Part shown: positions 9,171 through 17,966 of the stretch, one piece after another
Layout of the letters: each line of letters begins with the position of its first letter
Position numbering within the stretch: position 1 is the first letter of the stretch
From: Fluctibacter halophilus
Lineage (GTDB): Bacteria; Pseudomonadota; Gammaproteobacteria; Enterobacterales; Alteromonadaceae
NCBI RefSeq assembly: GCF_020687825.1
Contig: NZ_JAJEWP010000003.1
Coordinates: 124,001 to 188,000 of the forward strand
Direction: 5' to 3'
DNA length: 64,000 nucleotides
Made by a program: the position numbers and the translations under genes
The notes under the pieces: model-generated
Seen by the model: the letters and a program-made list of their open reading frames with translations, nothing else
Told to the model about the DNA's origin: nothing
Databases searched by the model: none

Positions 9171-9947
9171 ATGAAATTACAGACCGACATCTCCGGATCA
9201 GGGGAGCCACTGGTACTGCTTCACGGTTGGGGGCTCAACAGCGGCGTTTGGCATCCGCTGTTACCACGCCTGACTGAACGATATCGGGTTATCAGCATTG
9301 ATTTACCGGGATTCGGCGTCAATGCCGACCGTCAGCCTTCGCCCTACGCATTGACATCGGTAGGACACATGCTGGCGGATGCGATCCCGGACGGCGCAAC
9401 GGTATTGGGTTGGTCGTTGGGCGGGTTATTGGCGCAATGGCTGGCGATCCACTTTCCTCACAAAGTCAAACGACTGGTATTGGTGGCCAGTACACCGTGC
9501 TTTGTTCAACAGCAGTCGTGGCCAGGGGTCAGGCCGGCTGTGCTGCATACCTTTGAGCGTCAGTTGGAAAACGATTTCAGCGACACGCTGGATCGGTTTC
9601 TGGCCATTCAGGCCATGGGCAGCCCTTCTGCACGCCACGATATTCGTAATATACGTGAGTGCGTCAGCCAGTTTCCTGAACCGGATCCGGCCGCCCTGCG
9701 TCATGGCCTGACCTTACTGGGGACAGTCGACCTGCGTCATGAGTTGCCCCGAATCACTGCGCCGATTGCGCGTTTTTACGGCCGACTGGACAGTCTGGTA
9801 CCGCACAAGGCCATTGAACTGATCGAATCTGTAAAGGGAAGTGATTACTTACATATTTTTGAACATGCGTCCCACGCGCCATTTATTTCCCATCCCGACG
9901 CCTTCGTTGAGCACCTGATGGCGGCATGTGACTCGCCCGTGGCGTAA
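9171..9947 (+). CDS. bioH: Pimeloyl-ACP methyl ester carboxylesterase BioH
   Basis: This 258-residue alpha/beta hydrolase hydrolyses pimeloyl-ACP methyl ester, ending the BioC-BioH route that makes the pimelate moiety of biotin. The catalytic triad Ser82 (GWSLGG), Asp207 (GRLDSLVP) and His235 (HASHAPF) falls at the residue numbers known for E. coli BioH. The divergent partner comF supports the identity. The ATG has no ribosome binding site in the preceding 15 bases. A TATAGA hexamer at 9159-9164 would put the transcription start at or next to the ATG, so the mRNA may be leaderless. Confidence 0.95.
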   Translation: MKLQTDISGSGEPLVLLHGWGLNSGVWHPLLPRLTERYRVISIDLPGFGVNADRQPSPYALTSVGHMLADAIPDGATVLGWSLGGLLAQWLAIHFPHKVKRLVLVASTPCFVQQQSWPGVRPAVLHTFERQLENDFSDTLDRFLAIQAMGSPSARHDIRNIRECVSQFPEPDPAALRHGLTLLGTVDLRHELPRITAPIARFYGRLDSLVPHKAIELIESVKGSDYLHIFEHASHAPFISHPDAFVEHLMAACDSPVA

Positions 9948-10051
9948 AAAACTTCTCCAGCCCCCAGCGCAACTGGGCTGAGGCTAAAATTCGACTTTCA
10001 ATTTTGGCTAAATTGGTTAATAATTAGCCATGAGGAAGTGGAGGTTTTTTT

Positions 10052-10372
10052 ATGACGATCAACGTCAATGCCAGTGTTAATTCGGCGATCGTATCCGGCG
10101 GCTTGGGTTTACAGCGCGCCAGTGATGGGATTACTGAAGCGGCAGTCAACATTGCCCAACGTAATGCGCAAGCCCGCAGTCCACAGGAACTGCTCAGTGA
10201 TGTTGCTACGCAGCAGCTGGGCGGCGTGCGTTCACTACTGCCCTCCGGCGGTGATTCGCTGACCACTGATCTGGTGGGCCTGAAGGTCAACGCCATCAAT
10301 GCCCAGGCCTCCGCCAAAGTGTTGGATGTTGCTAACGATACCGTTGGTCGCATCATCGATGAGCTAGCCTAA
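10052..10372 (+). CDS. Small protein resembling fused ends of flagellar rod/hook proteins
   Basis: This 106-residue protein has a strong ribosome site (GGAGG seven bases before the ATG). Its N-terminal part, SAIVSGGLGLQRASDGITEAAVNIAQRN, has the spacing of the flagellar rod/hook N-terminal motif (SGL..Q...D..ANNIAN.N). The C-terminal part, LVGLKVNAINAQASAKVLDVANDTVG, resembles the C-terminal heptad helix of the same proteins. The large middle domain is missing. It would therefore be a miniature rod-like coiled-coil protein, but no flagellar gene is nearby and I cannot name a family with certainty. It is followed 13 bases later by a metalloprotease-like gene and probably shares its transcript. 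Confidence 0.6.
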   Translation: MTINVNASVNSAIVSGGLGLQRASDGITEAAVNIAQRNAQARSPQELLSDVATQQLGGVRSLLPSGGDSLTTDLVGLKVNAINAQASAKVLDVANDTVGRIIDELA

Positions 10373-10385
10373 CGGACCGCCGGCA

Positions 10386-11342
10386 ATGAACATTGTTACG
10401 CCACTCCCCACAGCCGTTGTTTTCACACCTGCGAATGTGAACACTGAGGCTGCACGCCGTGATAATGTACTGCGAGAAACCATCCCGCAAACCAGTGGTC
10501 TTGAAAACAGCGCTGCTGAAACCGGCTTGGGATCTGAATCTGATCGGGTCAAAAAGCCTGGCCAACCGCCTCAGCCTGTGACCTATGAGCGTCCGCAGCC
10601 CCAATCTGCCAATCCAACGGCGCGTGATGGCGACCCACTGGCCAAAGACAATGGTGAAGACCCCAGTGCCGGGCGTGAAAATGCTGAAAGTCGCCAGGAA
10701 CAGCAGCAGGCGCAGCGAGAACAGCGTGAAATAGACGATCTGAAACAGCGAGATCAGGAAGTCCGTGCCCATGAACAGGCCCATGCTGCCCGCGGTGGTG
10801 AACATGCTGGCGCTCCGAAATACGAATTTGAAACCGGCCCTGATGGCAAGCGCTATGCGGTGGGCGGAGAGGTGTCCATTGACATCAGTGAAGAGGGCTC
10901 CCCGGAAGAGACGCTGCGAAAAATGCAGCAGGTTCGCTCCGCGGCATTGGCCCCTGCAGAGCCCAGCCCTCAAGATTTGAGGGTCGCCAGTGAGGCAAAC
11001 CAACGCGCAATTGAAGCCCGCAAAGAAATAGCCAGTGAGCAAGCGGAACAAGCCTCACAAGCTTATCAGCGGGTTTTTCCTGACGATCAGGCGGATGCTC
11101 AGAATCGTCAAGGCCCAGAGCTGGACGATATTGTTAAAGGTATTCAAGGCGGCGGTGCACCCATCCGCAGCCTGTCTGAAGATCCTGTGGCGGAAGCCGT
11201 GGGGCTGGAGACGCCGAGACAACAGACCCGTGATTTGCTGTCTTCCCGGGATGAGCGGATAAACCGTCGCGCGGGCGTGATCGAAAACTTCTACCTCAAC
11301 ATCAGTGAAACCCGGCAGTCGCAGTTACAGCAGACCGCCTGA
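10386..11342 (+). CDS. Putative metalloprotease of the SprA-related (CJM1_0395) family
   Basis: This 318-residue protein has a zinc peptidase motif HExxH (His129, Glu130, His133 in AHEQAHAARGGE), followed by the conserved stretch YEFETGPDGKRYAVGGEVSID, typical of the SprA-related family. The first 120 residues are low-complexity, rich in Gln, Glu and Pro, and probably disordered; a Gln/Glu-rich helix (about 100-120) leads into the active site. No signal peptide is seen. The substrate is unknown. It is probably co-transcribed with the small rod-like gene before it, and a strong terminator follows 21 bases after the stop. Confidence 0.78.
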   Translation: MNIVTPLPTAVVFTPANVNTEAARRDNVLRETIPQTSGLENSAAETGLGSESDRVKKPGQPPQPVTYERPQPQSANPTARDGDPLAKDNGEDPSAGRENAESRQEQQQAQREQREIDDLKQRDQEVRAHEQAHAARGGEHAGAPKYEFETGPDGKRYAVGGEVSIDISEEGSPEETLRKMQQVRSAALAPAEPSPQDLRVASEANQRAIEARKEIASEQAEQASQAYQRVFPDDQADAQNRQGPELDDIVKGIQGGGAPIRSLSEDPVAEAVGLETPRQQTRDLLSSRDERINRRAGVIENFYLNISETRQSQLQQTA

Positions 11343-11363
11343 CGTTGGGATGAATCTAGGATG

Positions 11364-11392
11364 AAAAAGCCGGCTGATGTGCCGGCTTTTTT
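11364..11392. terminator. Bidirectional intrinsic terminator between the SprA-like gene and tex
   Basis: A stem GCCGGC / GCCGGC with loop TGATGT is flanked by five A on the left and six T on the right, so it can end transcripts from both strands. It separates the converging SprA-like gene and tex. Confidence 0.9.
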
Positions 11393-11397
11393 GTGTG

Positions 11398-13725
11398 CTA
11401 TTTCTGCTTTGCTTTGGCAAAGGCATCGGCAAGCGCGCTACCCATCGCACTGTTAACCGGTGCGGGTTGTTTATGCCGTTGGCCGCCGCCCGTTTGACGG
11501 GGACCTTTTTTGCCAGCGCGGTTGTTATCTGATTTACCGCCCTGGGATGGCGCGCCTGGCTGATCGTCCAGTCGCATGCTGAATGAAATTCGCTTGCGGG
11601 CAGGATCCACTTCCATCACTTTCACTTTGACGATATCGCCGGCCTTCACAACGTCGCGGGGGTCGTTGATGAATTTGTCCGTCATGGCGGAAATGTGCAC
11701 CAAACCATCCTGATGAACGCCCACATCCACAAAGGCGCCAAAGTTGGCGACATTGCTGACCACCCCCTCGAGGATCATTCCCACCTTTAGATCATTGAGG
11801 GTTTCGACGCCTTCTTTGAAGGTGGCCGTTTTGAACTCAGGGCGAGGGTCACGGCCGGGTTTTTCCAACTCACTGATGATGTCGGTAACCGTTGGCACGC
11901 CGTAGCGGTCATCCACAAAGGTATCCGGCGACAATGCGCGCAGCACGTCGCGGTTGCCGATTAGGTCATTCACTGCCTTGGCAGTATGCTCAACGATCTT
12001 GTTCACTACCGGGTAGGCTTCGGGATGTACCGCGGATGCATCCAGTGGATTATTGCCATCAGTGATGCGCAGGAATCCGGCACACTGTTCGTAAGCTTTG
12101 GGCCCTAACCGCTCTACGTTGAGCAGGTCACGTCGGTCGGCAAATGCGCCGTGTTGATCCCGGTATGCGACAATGTTGTGTGCCAGGGTGCGGTTCAATC
12201 CGGAAACATGGCTCAGCAGCGCCGGAGAAGCGGTGTTGACATCCACACCAACGGCGTTCACACAATCTTCAATCACTCGCTCCAGCGAGCGTCCCAGATG
12301 ACTTTGGCTGACATCATGCTGATATTGACCGACGCCGATGGCTTTGGGTTCGATTTTCACTAACTCTGCCAACGGATCCTGCAGGCGGCGTGCGATTGAC
12401 ACGGCTCCGCGCAGCGATACATCCATGCCTGGCAGTTCATTGGAAGCGAGTTCCGAGGCCGAGTACACCGAAGCGCCCGCCTCACTGACCATGATTTTCT
12501 GGGCTTTGATTGCACTGTTGGCCTTTAACATGTCGCCGACCAATTTGTCGGTTTCACGGGAGCCCGTGCCGTTGCCGATGCTGATCAGTTGTACTTTATG
12601 TTGTTGGCACAAGTTGGCCAGGGTACGCAGTGATTTGTCCCATTGGTTTTGTGGTGCATGGGGGAAAATGGTATTGGTGGCAACCACTTTACCGGTAGTA
12701 TCAACGATGGCTACCTTAACCCCGGTACGCAAACCGGGATCCAGACCCATGGTCACTTTTGCCCCGGCGGGCGCTGCCATCAGCAGGTCATTAAGGTTTT
12801 TGGCGAATACCTGAATGGCTTCTTCTTCGGCCCGTTCACGCAGGGCGCCAAACAGTTCTGTTTCCATCGACAGCAGAATTTTTACCCGCCAGGTCCATTG
12901 CACCACTTGTGTCAGCCAGCTGTCGGCGGGTCGATTAGCCAGGCGCAGGTCGAGGTGGTCGGCAATGATTTGCTCACAAAAGGACGAACGGTCGTTAGCA
13001 TCGTTGCTCGGATCGGCATCCATGGTGACCTGCAACATGCCCTCATTGCGGCCGCGAAACATGGCCAATGCCCGATGGGACGGCACGCTAGCGAGCTTTT
13101 CACTGTGCTCGAAATAATCGCTGTATTTAGCGGCCTGCTTTTCCATTCCGGCCACAACTTGGCTTTTGATGTGAGCATTCTTGTTCAGGTGGGCGCGAAT
13201 TTTTTGCAGCAAAGCCGCATCTTCGGCAAAACGCTCCATCAGAATGTACTTGGCACCGTCCAGTGCCGCTTTGACATCTGCGACCCCCTTGTTTGCGTCG
13301 ACAAAAGCCTGCGCTGTTTGCTCGGGATCCTGGTTAGGGTCGTTGAACAAGCTATCTGCCAGTGGTGTTAAGCCTGCCTCGATGGCAATCTGGCCTTTGG
13401 TGCGCCGCTTGGGCTTGTAGGGCAGGTACAAGTCTTCCAGTTCGGTCTTGTTTTCAGCGGCCATCAATTTGCTTTTCAGCACATCGGTTAGCTTGCCCTG
13501 CTCATCAATGGATTTGAGAATGACGTTGCGACGGTCGAGCATGTCACGTAAGTAGGTCAGGCGACTTTCCAGTCGACGTAACTGGGTGTCATCCAGACCT
13601 TGTGTCGCTTCTTTTCGATACCGCGCGATAAAGGGCACAGTCGCCCCTTCATCGAGCAGGTTAACCGCGGCATTGACTTGTTGAGGGCTGACACTCAGCT
13701 CCTCGGCAATTTTTTCTATGATCAT
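11398..13725 (-). CDS. tex: Transcription accessory protein Tex (YhgF)
   Basis: This 775-residue protein has the full Tex layout: N-terminal HTH region, YqgF-like RNase H fold ([16 protein letters not shown], about residues 325-340), helix-hairpin-helix segments ([17 protein letters not shown]), and a C-terminal S1 RNA-binding domain ([21 protein letters not shown] onward). A lysine- and glycine-rich tail follows. Tex binds nucleic acids and affects transcription and stress fitness. AGGGA lies seven bases before the ATG. It follows greB in the same direction, as in E. coli (greB-yhgF). Confidence 0.96.
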   Translation of the reverse strand: MIIEKIAEELSVSPQQVNAAVNLLDEGATVPFIARYRKEATQGLDDTQLRRLESRLTYLRDMLDRRNVILKSIDEQGKLTDVLKSKLMAAENKTELEDLYLPYKPKRRTKGQIAIEAGLTPLADSLFNDPNQDPEQTAQAFVDANKGVADVKAALDGAKYILMERFAEDAALLQKIRAHLNKNAHIKSQVVAGMEKQAAKYSDYFEHSEKLASVPSHRALAMFRGRNEGMLQVTMDADPSNDANDRSSFCEQIIADHLDLRLANRPADSWLTQVVQWTWRVKILLSMETELFGALRERAEEEAIQVFAKNLNDLLMAAPAGAKVTMGLDPGLRTGVKVAIVDTTGKVVATNTIFPHAPQNQWDKSLRTLANLCQQHKVQLISIGNGTGSRETDKLVGDMLKANSAIKAQKIMVSEAGASVYSASELASNELPGMDVSLRGAVSIARRLQDPLAELVKIEPKAIGVGQYQHDVSQSHLGRSLERVIEDCVNAVGVDVNTASPALLSHVSGLNRTLAHNIVAYRDQHGAFADRRDLLNVERLGPKAYEQCAGFLRITDGNNPLDASAVHPEAYPVVNKIVEHTAKAVNDLIGNRDVLRALSPDTFVDDRYGVPTVTDIISELEKPGRDPRPEFKTATFKEGVETLNDLKVGMILEGVVSNVANFGAFVDVGVHQDGLVHISAMTDKFINDPRDVVKAGDIVKVKVMEVDPARKRISFSMRLDDQPGAPSQGGKSDNNRAGKKGPRQTGGGQRHKQPAPVNSAMGSALADAFAKAKQK

Positions 13726-13861
13726 GTGGTTTCCCTGATCCGTCGTCTTTTGAGGTCCGTTACTGTGGCGGACTTTTACGTAGTGTTATGTGGGGGCGAG
13801 CGCTACAGATTCCTAGTTCTGGACAGTAAAACCCTTGCTCGATTGATGAAAAAGCGCGCAG

Positions 13862-14350
13862 CTAGTCCTTGCCGGTTGGTTTTTCATACTCAATGGCGGT
13901 TATCCACCACACAAATTCTCCGGCTTCTGTGCGCACGACCGCTTCGTCATCGACTTGTTTTTTCAGCAGCGCTCTTGCCATGGGTGAGTCGATTGATATG
14001 TGGTCTTTTTCGCCAAAAATTTCATCGTAGCCAACGATTTTGAAGCGTTTTTGTTCTCCGCTATCATTCTCAACGGATACCCAGGCGCCAAAAAATACCC
14101 GACCTTCCTGTTCAGGTGAATAATCAACCACTTTGAGGTTTTCCAGGCTCTTGCGCAGGTAGCGCACCCGTCGGTCAATCTCCCGCAAGCGCTTCTTGTT
14201 GTACTGATAATCAGCATTTTCACTGCGATCCCCCAAACTCGCAGCCCAGGTTACTTTGCGGGTCGTTTCCGGGCGCTCAACACGCCACAGATGATCCAGT
14301 TCCTGAGTCAGTTTCTGATAGCCGGTACGGGTGATCAGCGGGGTTCTCAA
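13862..14350 (-). CDS. greB: Transcription elongation factor GreB
   Basis: This 162-residue protein has the N-terminal coiled coil with the acidic tip that enters the RNA polymerase secondary channel (GDRSENADYQYNKKRLREID) and the C-terminal FKBP-like domain. It stimulates transcript cleavage in backtracked polymerase. The tip residues and the GRVFFGAWVSVE segment match GreB rather than GreA. The start codon is TTG (14350) with AGGA eight bases upstream; no ATG fits. It lies upstream of tex, with a 136-base gap that shows no clear gene. Confidence 0.95.
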   Translation of the reverse strand: MRTPLITRTGYQKLTQELDHLWRVERPETTRKVTWAASLGDRSENADYQYNKKRLREIDRRVRYLRKSLENLKVVDYSPEQEGRVFFGAWVSVENDSGEQKRFKIVGYDEIFGEKDHISIDSPMARALLKKQVDDEAVVRTEAGEFVWWITAIEYEKPTGKD

Positions 14351-14798
14351 CGGGGTTTCCTCACAACAAGCCTATGACGTCGCAGTATACGTGATTCAAC
14401 ATCAAGGCTGTAGACAAAACCGTGTTTGTCGGTGTTTTTCGAACACGGAATAGACAGCGCCTTTGTTAGTCAAAATTGTTCCAAGAAAGAACACTGACAG
14501 GCAGGCAATCTGTCTGGTTTTTACTACACTTTAAGTAGGCTGAAATGAACGTACAGTTACGTAAAAAGGGCGTAACCTGTATCAGCCAGTGAGGTATGCA
14601 GAACTCTGTTGCCGGTGGCGCGTATCTCTTTCACTTACATTGTTAATTACACTGTTATAGAACGTCTTTTTGACAAATCGAACGGCAACACTGACAAGTC
14701 AATACCCGATTCTGATTGGGTAAAATTGCGAATGAATTAGCCAATTCGTGAGGGAATAAGGTTCAGCAGGGAGATACTAAGCTGATGTGTTGGAATAA
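14351..14798. other. Non-coding gap of about 450 bases with several inverted repeats
   Basis: No plausible protein gene is present. I see: an inverted repeat CCGTGTT / AACACGG (14419-14448, 16-base loop); GACAG / CTGTC followed by TTTTT (about 14495-14523), terminator-like on the plus strand; and CAGTTACG / CGTAACCTG (14554-14579) with one bulged base. A weak promoter-like pair TTACAT and TATAGA (14635-14661, 15-base spacer) points towards the strong terminator at 14799-14829. The left end must hold the greB promoter. A small RNA of about 160 bases on the plus strand is possible but not shown. Confidence 0.4.
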
Positions 14799-14829
14799 AA
14801 AAAGCCGGGCATGTTGCCCGGCTTTTTTT
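14799..14829. terminator. Intrinsic terminator downstream of the FKBP lipoprotein gene
   Basis: A stem GCCGGGC / GCCCGGC with loop ATGTT is flanked by A on the left and seven T on the right. It can serve the minus-strand fkpA transcript and any plus-strand transcript coming from the preceding gap. Confidence 0.9.
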
Positions 14830-14845
14830 GCGCGTTTAATAGGGG

Positions 14846-15598
14846 TTAGTCAGTCGCTTCTTCAGCGCTTTTCACCACTTCCAGCAGCTCAACTTCAAAC
14901 ACCAGTGTCGAGTTAGTGCCGATCTTGCCGGTACTGCGCTCACCATAAGCCAGCTCGGAAGGAATAAAGAATTTATACTTTGCCCCTTCTTTCATCAGTT
15001 GCACACCTTCAGTCCAACCTGAGATCACGCGGTGCAATGGGAACACGGCTGGTTCGCCCCGTGAATAGGACGAGTCAAATTCAGTGCCGTCAATCAAAGT
15101 GCCGCGATAGTGCACTTTTACGGTGTCCTGTGCACCCGGGCTGTCACCCTCGCCCGCTGTCAACACCTCATACTGCAGGCCTGAATCGGTAACGACAACG
15201 CCTTCACGCTTGGCATTTTCGGCCAGGTAGGCTTCACCGTCTGCTTTGTTCTTTTCGCCTTCAGCGGCGCTTTTCACTTGTTGTGCTTCGCGCACACTTG
15301 CGTCAAGGGCCTGAGCCAGGGCTTGCAGCTCTTCCTGGGTCATCTGTGACTGGCCTTGAATACCCGCGACGAAGCCTTTGAGAAGCAGCGCGCGATCCAG
15401 TTCGATTCCCAGCTCTTCCTGCATGGCCAGCTTTTGTTCAATGAATCCGCCCACACCGGCACCCAGTGCGTAAGCTTGTTTTTCAGCGTCGCTTTGCAGT
15501 TGAACTTGTTCGACTTTTAGCGGATCAGCTGCCTCCTGTTGACAGCCTGCCATGGCCAGCGTGGAACCGATTAGCATGGCGATTGCAGCCTTTTTCAT
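14846..15598 (-). CDS. fkpA: FKBP-type peptidyl-prolyl isomerase, lipoprotein form
   Basis: This 250-residue protein has a lipoprotein signal (LAMAG-Cys19), an alpha-helical dimerisation domain (about residues 35-130) and a C-terminal FKBP domain (VKVHYRGTLIDGTEFDSS, VISGWTEGVQLM, SELAYGER). It should be a folding helper anchored to the envelope, facing the periplasm. E. coli FkpA is soluble in the periplasm, so the lipid anchor is a difference, though common in related marine genera. The ATG at 15598 was chosen because GGAGA precedes it and it starts the signal peptide; the frame extends 13 codons further without sense. slyX lies close by, as in E. coli. Confidence 0.92.
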   Translation of the reverse strand: MKKAAIAMLIGSTLAMAGCQQEAADPLKVEQVQLQSDAEKQAYALGAGVGGFIEQKLAMQEELGIELDRALLLKGFVAGIQGQSQMTQEELQALAQALDASVREAQQVKSAAEGEKNKADGEAYLAENAKREGVVVTDSGLQYEVLTAGEGDSPGAQDTVKVHYRGTLIDGTEFDSSYSRGEPAVFPLHRVISGWTEGVQLMKEGAKYKFFIPSELAYGERSTGKIGTNSTLVFEVELLEVVKSAEEATD

Positions 15599-15783
15599 TA
15601 TAATTCTCCACAGTTTAATGAATGCATTGCTGTCCAACGGATGACAATATCCCTCGATAAACGGGTATCCGTTACAGCAGCGAAGGGCTTATACTAAAGC
15701 AAGGATGTGAATTCACAAGTGAAGAATCGGTTTTGTCGGGCCAGTGGGCATTAAATGACGTTATTTCAAGGTGGGGAAAGGCT

Positions 15784-16761
15784 GTGAAGGTGGTCATCAA
15801 AGGATGGTTAGTCGCTGCTGTTGCGGCCCTGAGTGCCTGTAGCCTGCCGGAAACGTCACCGGTGTCGCGAACGCGGCATGTGGCCGACGCGACCTATGCA
15901 GCCGATATCACCCCTGATGCAACATTGAGTGTTGTATCCAGCAATACCGAAGGGATCCTCGTGTGGGATCTGCAAACCCAGCAGCAGCGATTTCAACTGA
16001 GTCATGGCGATCCGAGTGTCAATGTGGTGGCGACTGTGCACGTCGCCGCTGATGGCAGTTACATGGTCAGTGCCGAACGCAGCACCTTTGCGCTGTGGAA
16101 TCTGACCACCGGCGATCCGGAAGGGTTCTGGCGCATTGATGAGTCCAGCGTGCGGGATGTTGCGGTGGCCAATGGTGGTGTCGGATTGTTGGTGGGCAGA
16201 GGCAATGGCAAGGTCATGTACTTCGAGCCGGGCACTGGGCGTCGCCTGGAGTTTCTCGGTCATCAGGAAAAAATCAACAGCGTTGATTTGTCACCCAACG
16301 GTCATTATGCATTGACCGGTGGCAATGACTACACCGCCTATTTGTGGGATACCCGCAGCGGTCAGGTCATCCACCCGTTTCATCACAGCAGCCGGGTGAC
16401 CAAAGTGGTGTTGGATGACAAGGGGCGTTATGCGTTTACCGCGGACAGCAAACGGGACGCGCGGATTTGGAATGTACAAACCGGCGAGCCGATCAGTACA
16501 CTGCGCTACTTACAACGCCAGAAAATTTTCAGTTCAGCCGTCTTTTCCGACGACGGTAAGTATTTATTAACCGGTTCTCCATCGCGACGCATCAGTTTGT
16601 GGGAAGTGAGCAGTGGTAAAGAAGTTGCGGAGTGGAAAGTCGCACCGAAAAACGGTTCACAGCCGCCATCTGCGGTTGTTTACGCCGTTGCGTTTCGCGG
16701 TGAAAATCAAATTATGTCTGAAAGCAGTAGTGGTTTTGCCGAAGTATGGGCAATTCCATAA
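15784..16761 (+). CDS. WD40-repeat lipoprotein
   Basis: This 325-residue protein begins with a lipoprotein signal peptide (MKVVIKG, then LVAAVAALSA-Cys19) if the GTG at 15784 is used; GGGGAAAGG stands just upstream. A longer frame from a TTG at 15733 would bury this signal. The rest is a run of WD40-like blades, each ending in patterns such as ILVWDLQTQQ, FALWNLTTG, AYLWDTRSG, ARIWNVQTG and ISLWEVSSG, enough for a six- or seven-bladed propeller. It should be an envelope-anchored protein interaction platform. It lies nine bases upstream of slyX. Function unknown. Confidence 0.8.
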   Translation: MKVVIKGWLVAAVAALSACSLPETSPVSRTRHVADATYAADITPDATLSVVSSNTEGILVWDLQTQQQRFQLSHGDPSVNVVATVHVAADGSYMVSAERSTFALWNLTTGDPEGFWRIDESSVRDVAVANGGVGLLVGRGNGKVMYFEPGTGRRLEFLGHQEKINSVDLSPNGHYALTGGNDYTAYLWDTRSGQVIHPFHHSSRVTKVVLDDKGRYAFTADSKRDARIWNVQTGEPISTLRYLQRQKIFSSAVFSDDGKYLLTGSPSRRISLWEVSSGKEVAEWKVAPKNGSQPPSAVVYAVAFRGENQIMSESSSGFAEVWAIP

Positions 16762-16770
16762 GAGGAAACT

Positions 16771-16986
16771 ATGAGCCATTCCCTAGAAGAAGAAATTCAC
16801 CAATTGCAGATGAAAGTCGCGTTTCAGGAAGACACCATCGAACAATTGAATGAAGCCTTGTCCAGTCAACAAAAGCAACTGGATGCACTGACCTTTCAGA
16901 TGCGTCATGTTGTTGATAAGCTGAAACAGGTGCAGCCGTCTAACATTGCACGGCCAGACGAGGAAACACCTCCTCCCCATTACTGA
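16771..16986 (+). CDS. slyX: SlyX family protein
   Basis: This 71-residue protein is nearly all coiled coil (EEEIHQLQMKVAFQEDTIEQL and onward) with a Pro-rich tail ending PPPHY, the usual SlyX ending. AGAGGA lies five bases before the ATG. Its role is unknown even in E. coli, where it also neighbours fkpA. The WD40 lipoprotein gene precedes it closely and the transporter gene follows after 20 bases. Confidence 0.93.
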   Translation: MSHSLEEEIHQLQMKVAFQEDTIEQLNEALSSQQKQLDALTFQMRHVVDKLKQVQPSNIARPDEETPPPHY

Positions 16987-17006
16987 GCAAACAGGAGTCA
17001 CCTGGT

Positions 17007-17966
17007 ATGCAAGGAACGAATACGCCCCCTACGCCTAAATCGGATAAACAGCTGGTGTCTGCCAGTGGTGAGGTTTTGAGCAGCGATCACCAGACCGGAC
17101 GTGCCGTCGAACGCAGCCAGGAAAACAGTGAATTCGTATCGGTGATCGTGAAACGTACGGATGAAACCTTTCGTCATCCGGATGACATTCTCGAAAAAGC
17201 CATACACGAAGGCAAGGAGCAGCACGAACGCCCGGCGTTTTCGCTGTTTTTGTCCGCCGTTGCGGCAGGCATGATCCTGTGTTTCACCGTGTTAGCCGTT
17301 GCGGTAACCGCCTCAGTGCTGGGCTCAGAAAGCAAAGGTTTCGAGCGCGTGATCCTGGCGACCGTATACCCGCTGGGATTTGTGTTGTGCATATTGTCGC
17401 GTACCCAGTTGTTTACTGAGCATACCGCCACTGCGGTGTATCCGGTGTTGGATCGCAAAGCCCAAATCCGGTCACTGTTGCGCCTGTGGGGTATTGTGAT
17501 TGCCGGTAACATGGTTGGCGGATTACTTGGCGCGGCAATGCTGGTGATGGCCGAACCGGTGATTGTTGCTCACGTGGGCTATGTGCAACTGGCTGAACAT
17601 ATTATGCACTATCCTGCTGATGTGCTGTTCATTAGCGCAGTGCTCGCCGGGTGGCTGATGGCGTTAGGGGCCTGGATTGTGCTGGCCACTCACTCGACCA
17701 TCAGTCAGATCCTGAGCATCTATATCGTAACCTTTGTCATTGGACTGGGTGGACTGCACCACTCCATCGCTGGCAGTGTTGAATTGTTTGCCGCTGCATT
17801 GGTGGGAGATGCTATCGATTTTGGCCATTTGCCCTTCACCATCCTGACCATGTTGGCCGGCAACCTGGTCGGTGGAAGCGTGTTTGTGGCGGTGCTTAAT
17901 TATGGCCACATCCGCCATTCCCAACGGGTGGAAAAAACGCCCGCCAACGCTAAAAAGTCAGGGTAA
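17007..17966 (+). CDS. Formate/nitrite transporter family protein (YfdC-like) with N-terminal extension
   Basis: This 319-residue protein has a FocA/NirC-type core of six helices beginning near residue 80 (FSLFLSAVAAGMILCFTVLA), including the FNT signature-like segment GNMVGGLLGAAML and, near the end, LAGNLVGGSVF. About 75 soluble residues precede the core, longer than in FocA or NirC; YfdC-type members share this. FNT channels move small monovalent anions such as formate, nitrite or hydrosulfide; the substrate here is unknown. AGGAG lies nine bases before the ATG. Its 3' end overlaps the convergent sensor kinase gene by 17 bases. Confidence 0.85.
   Translation: MQGTNTPPTPKSDKQLVSASGEVLSSDHQTGRAVERSQENSEFVSVIVKRTDETFRHPDDILEKAIHEGKEQHERPAFSLFLSAVAAGMILCFTVLAVAVTASVLGSESKGFERVILATVYPLGFVLCILSRTQLFTEHTATAVYPVLDRKAQIRSLLRLWGIVIAGNMVGGLLGAAMLVMAEPVIVAHVGYVQLAEHIMHYPADVLFISAVLAGWLMALGAWIVLATHSTISQILSIYIVTFVIGLGGLHHSIAGSVELFAAALVGDAIDFGHLPFTILTMLAGNLVGGSVFVAVLNYGHIRHSQRVEKTPANAKKSG

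Noticed and set aside
13726-13861. Terminator in the greB-tex gap (GTCCG / CGGAC with TTTT)
   Set aside because: The T-run lies on the wrong side for the minus-strand transcript, and the stem has only five pairs.
15706-15717. CRP site reading of TGTGAATTCACA
   Set aside because: CRP half-sites TGTGA and TCACA need a six-base spacer; here only two bases separate them.
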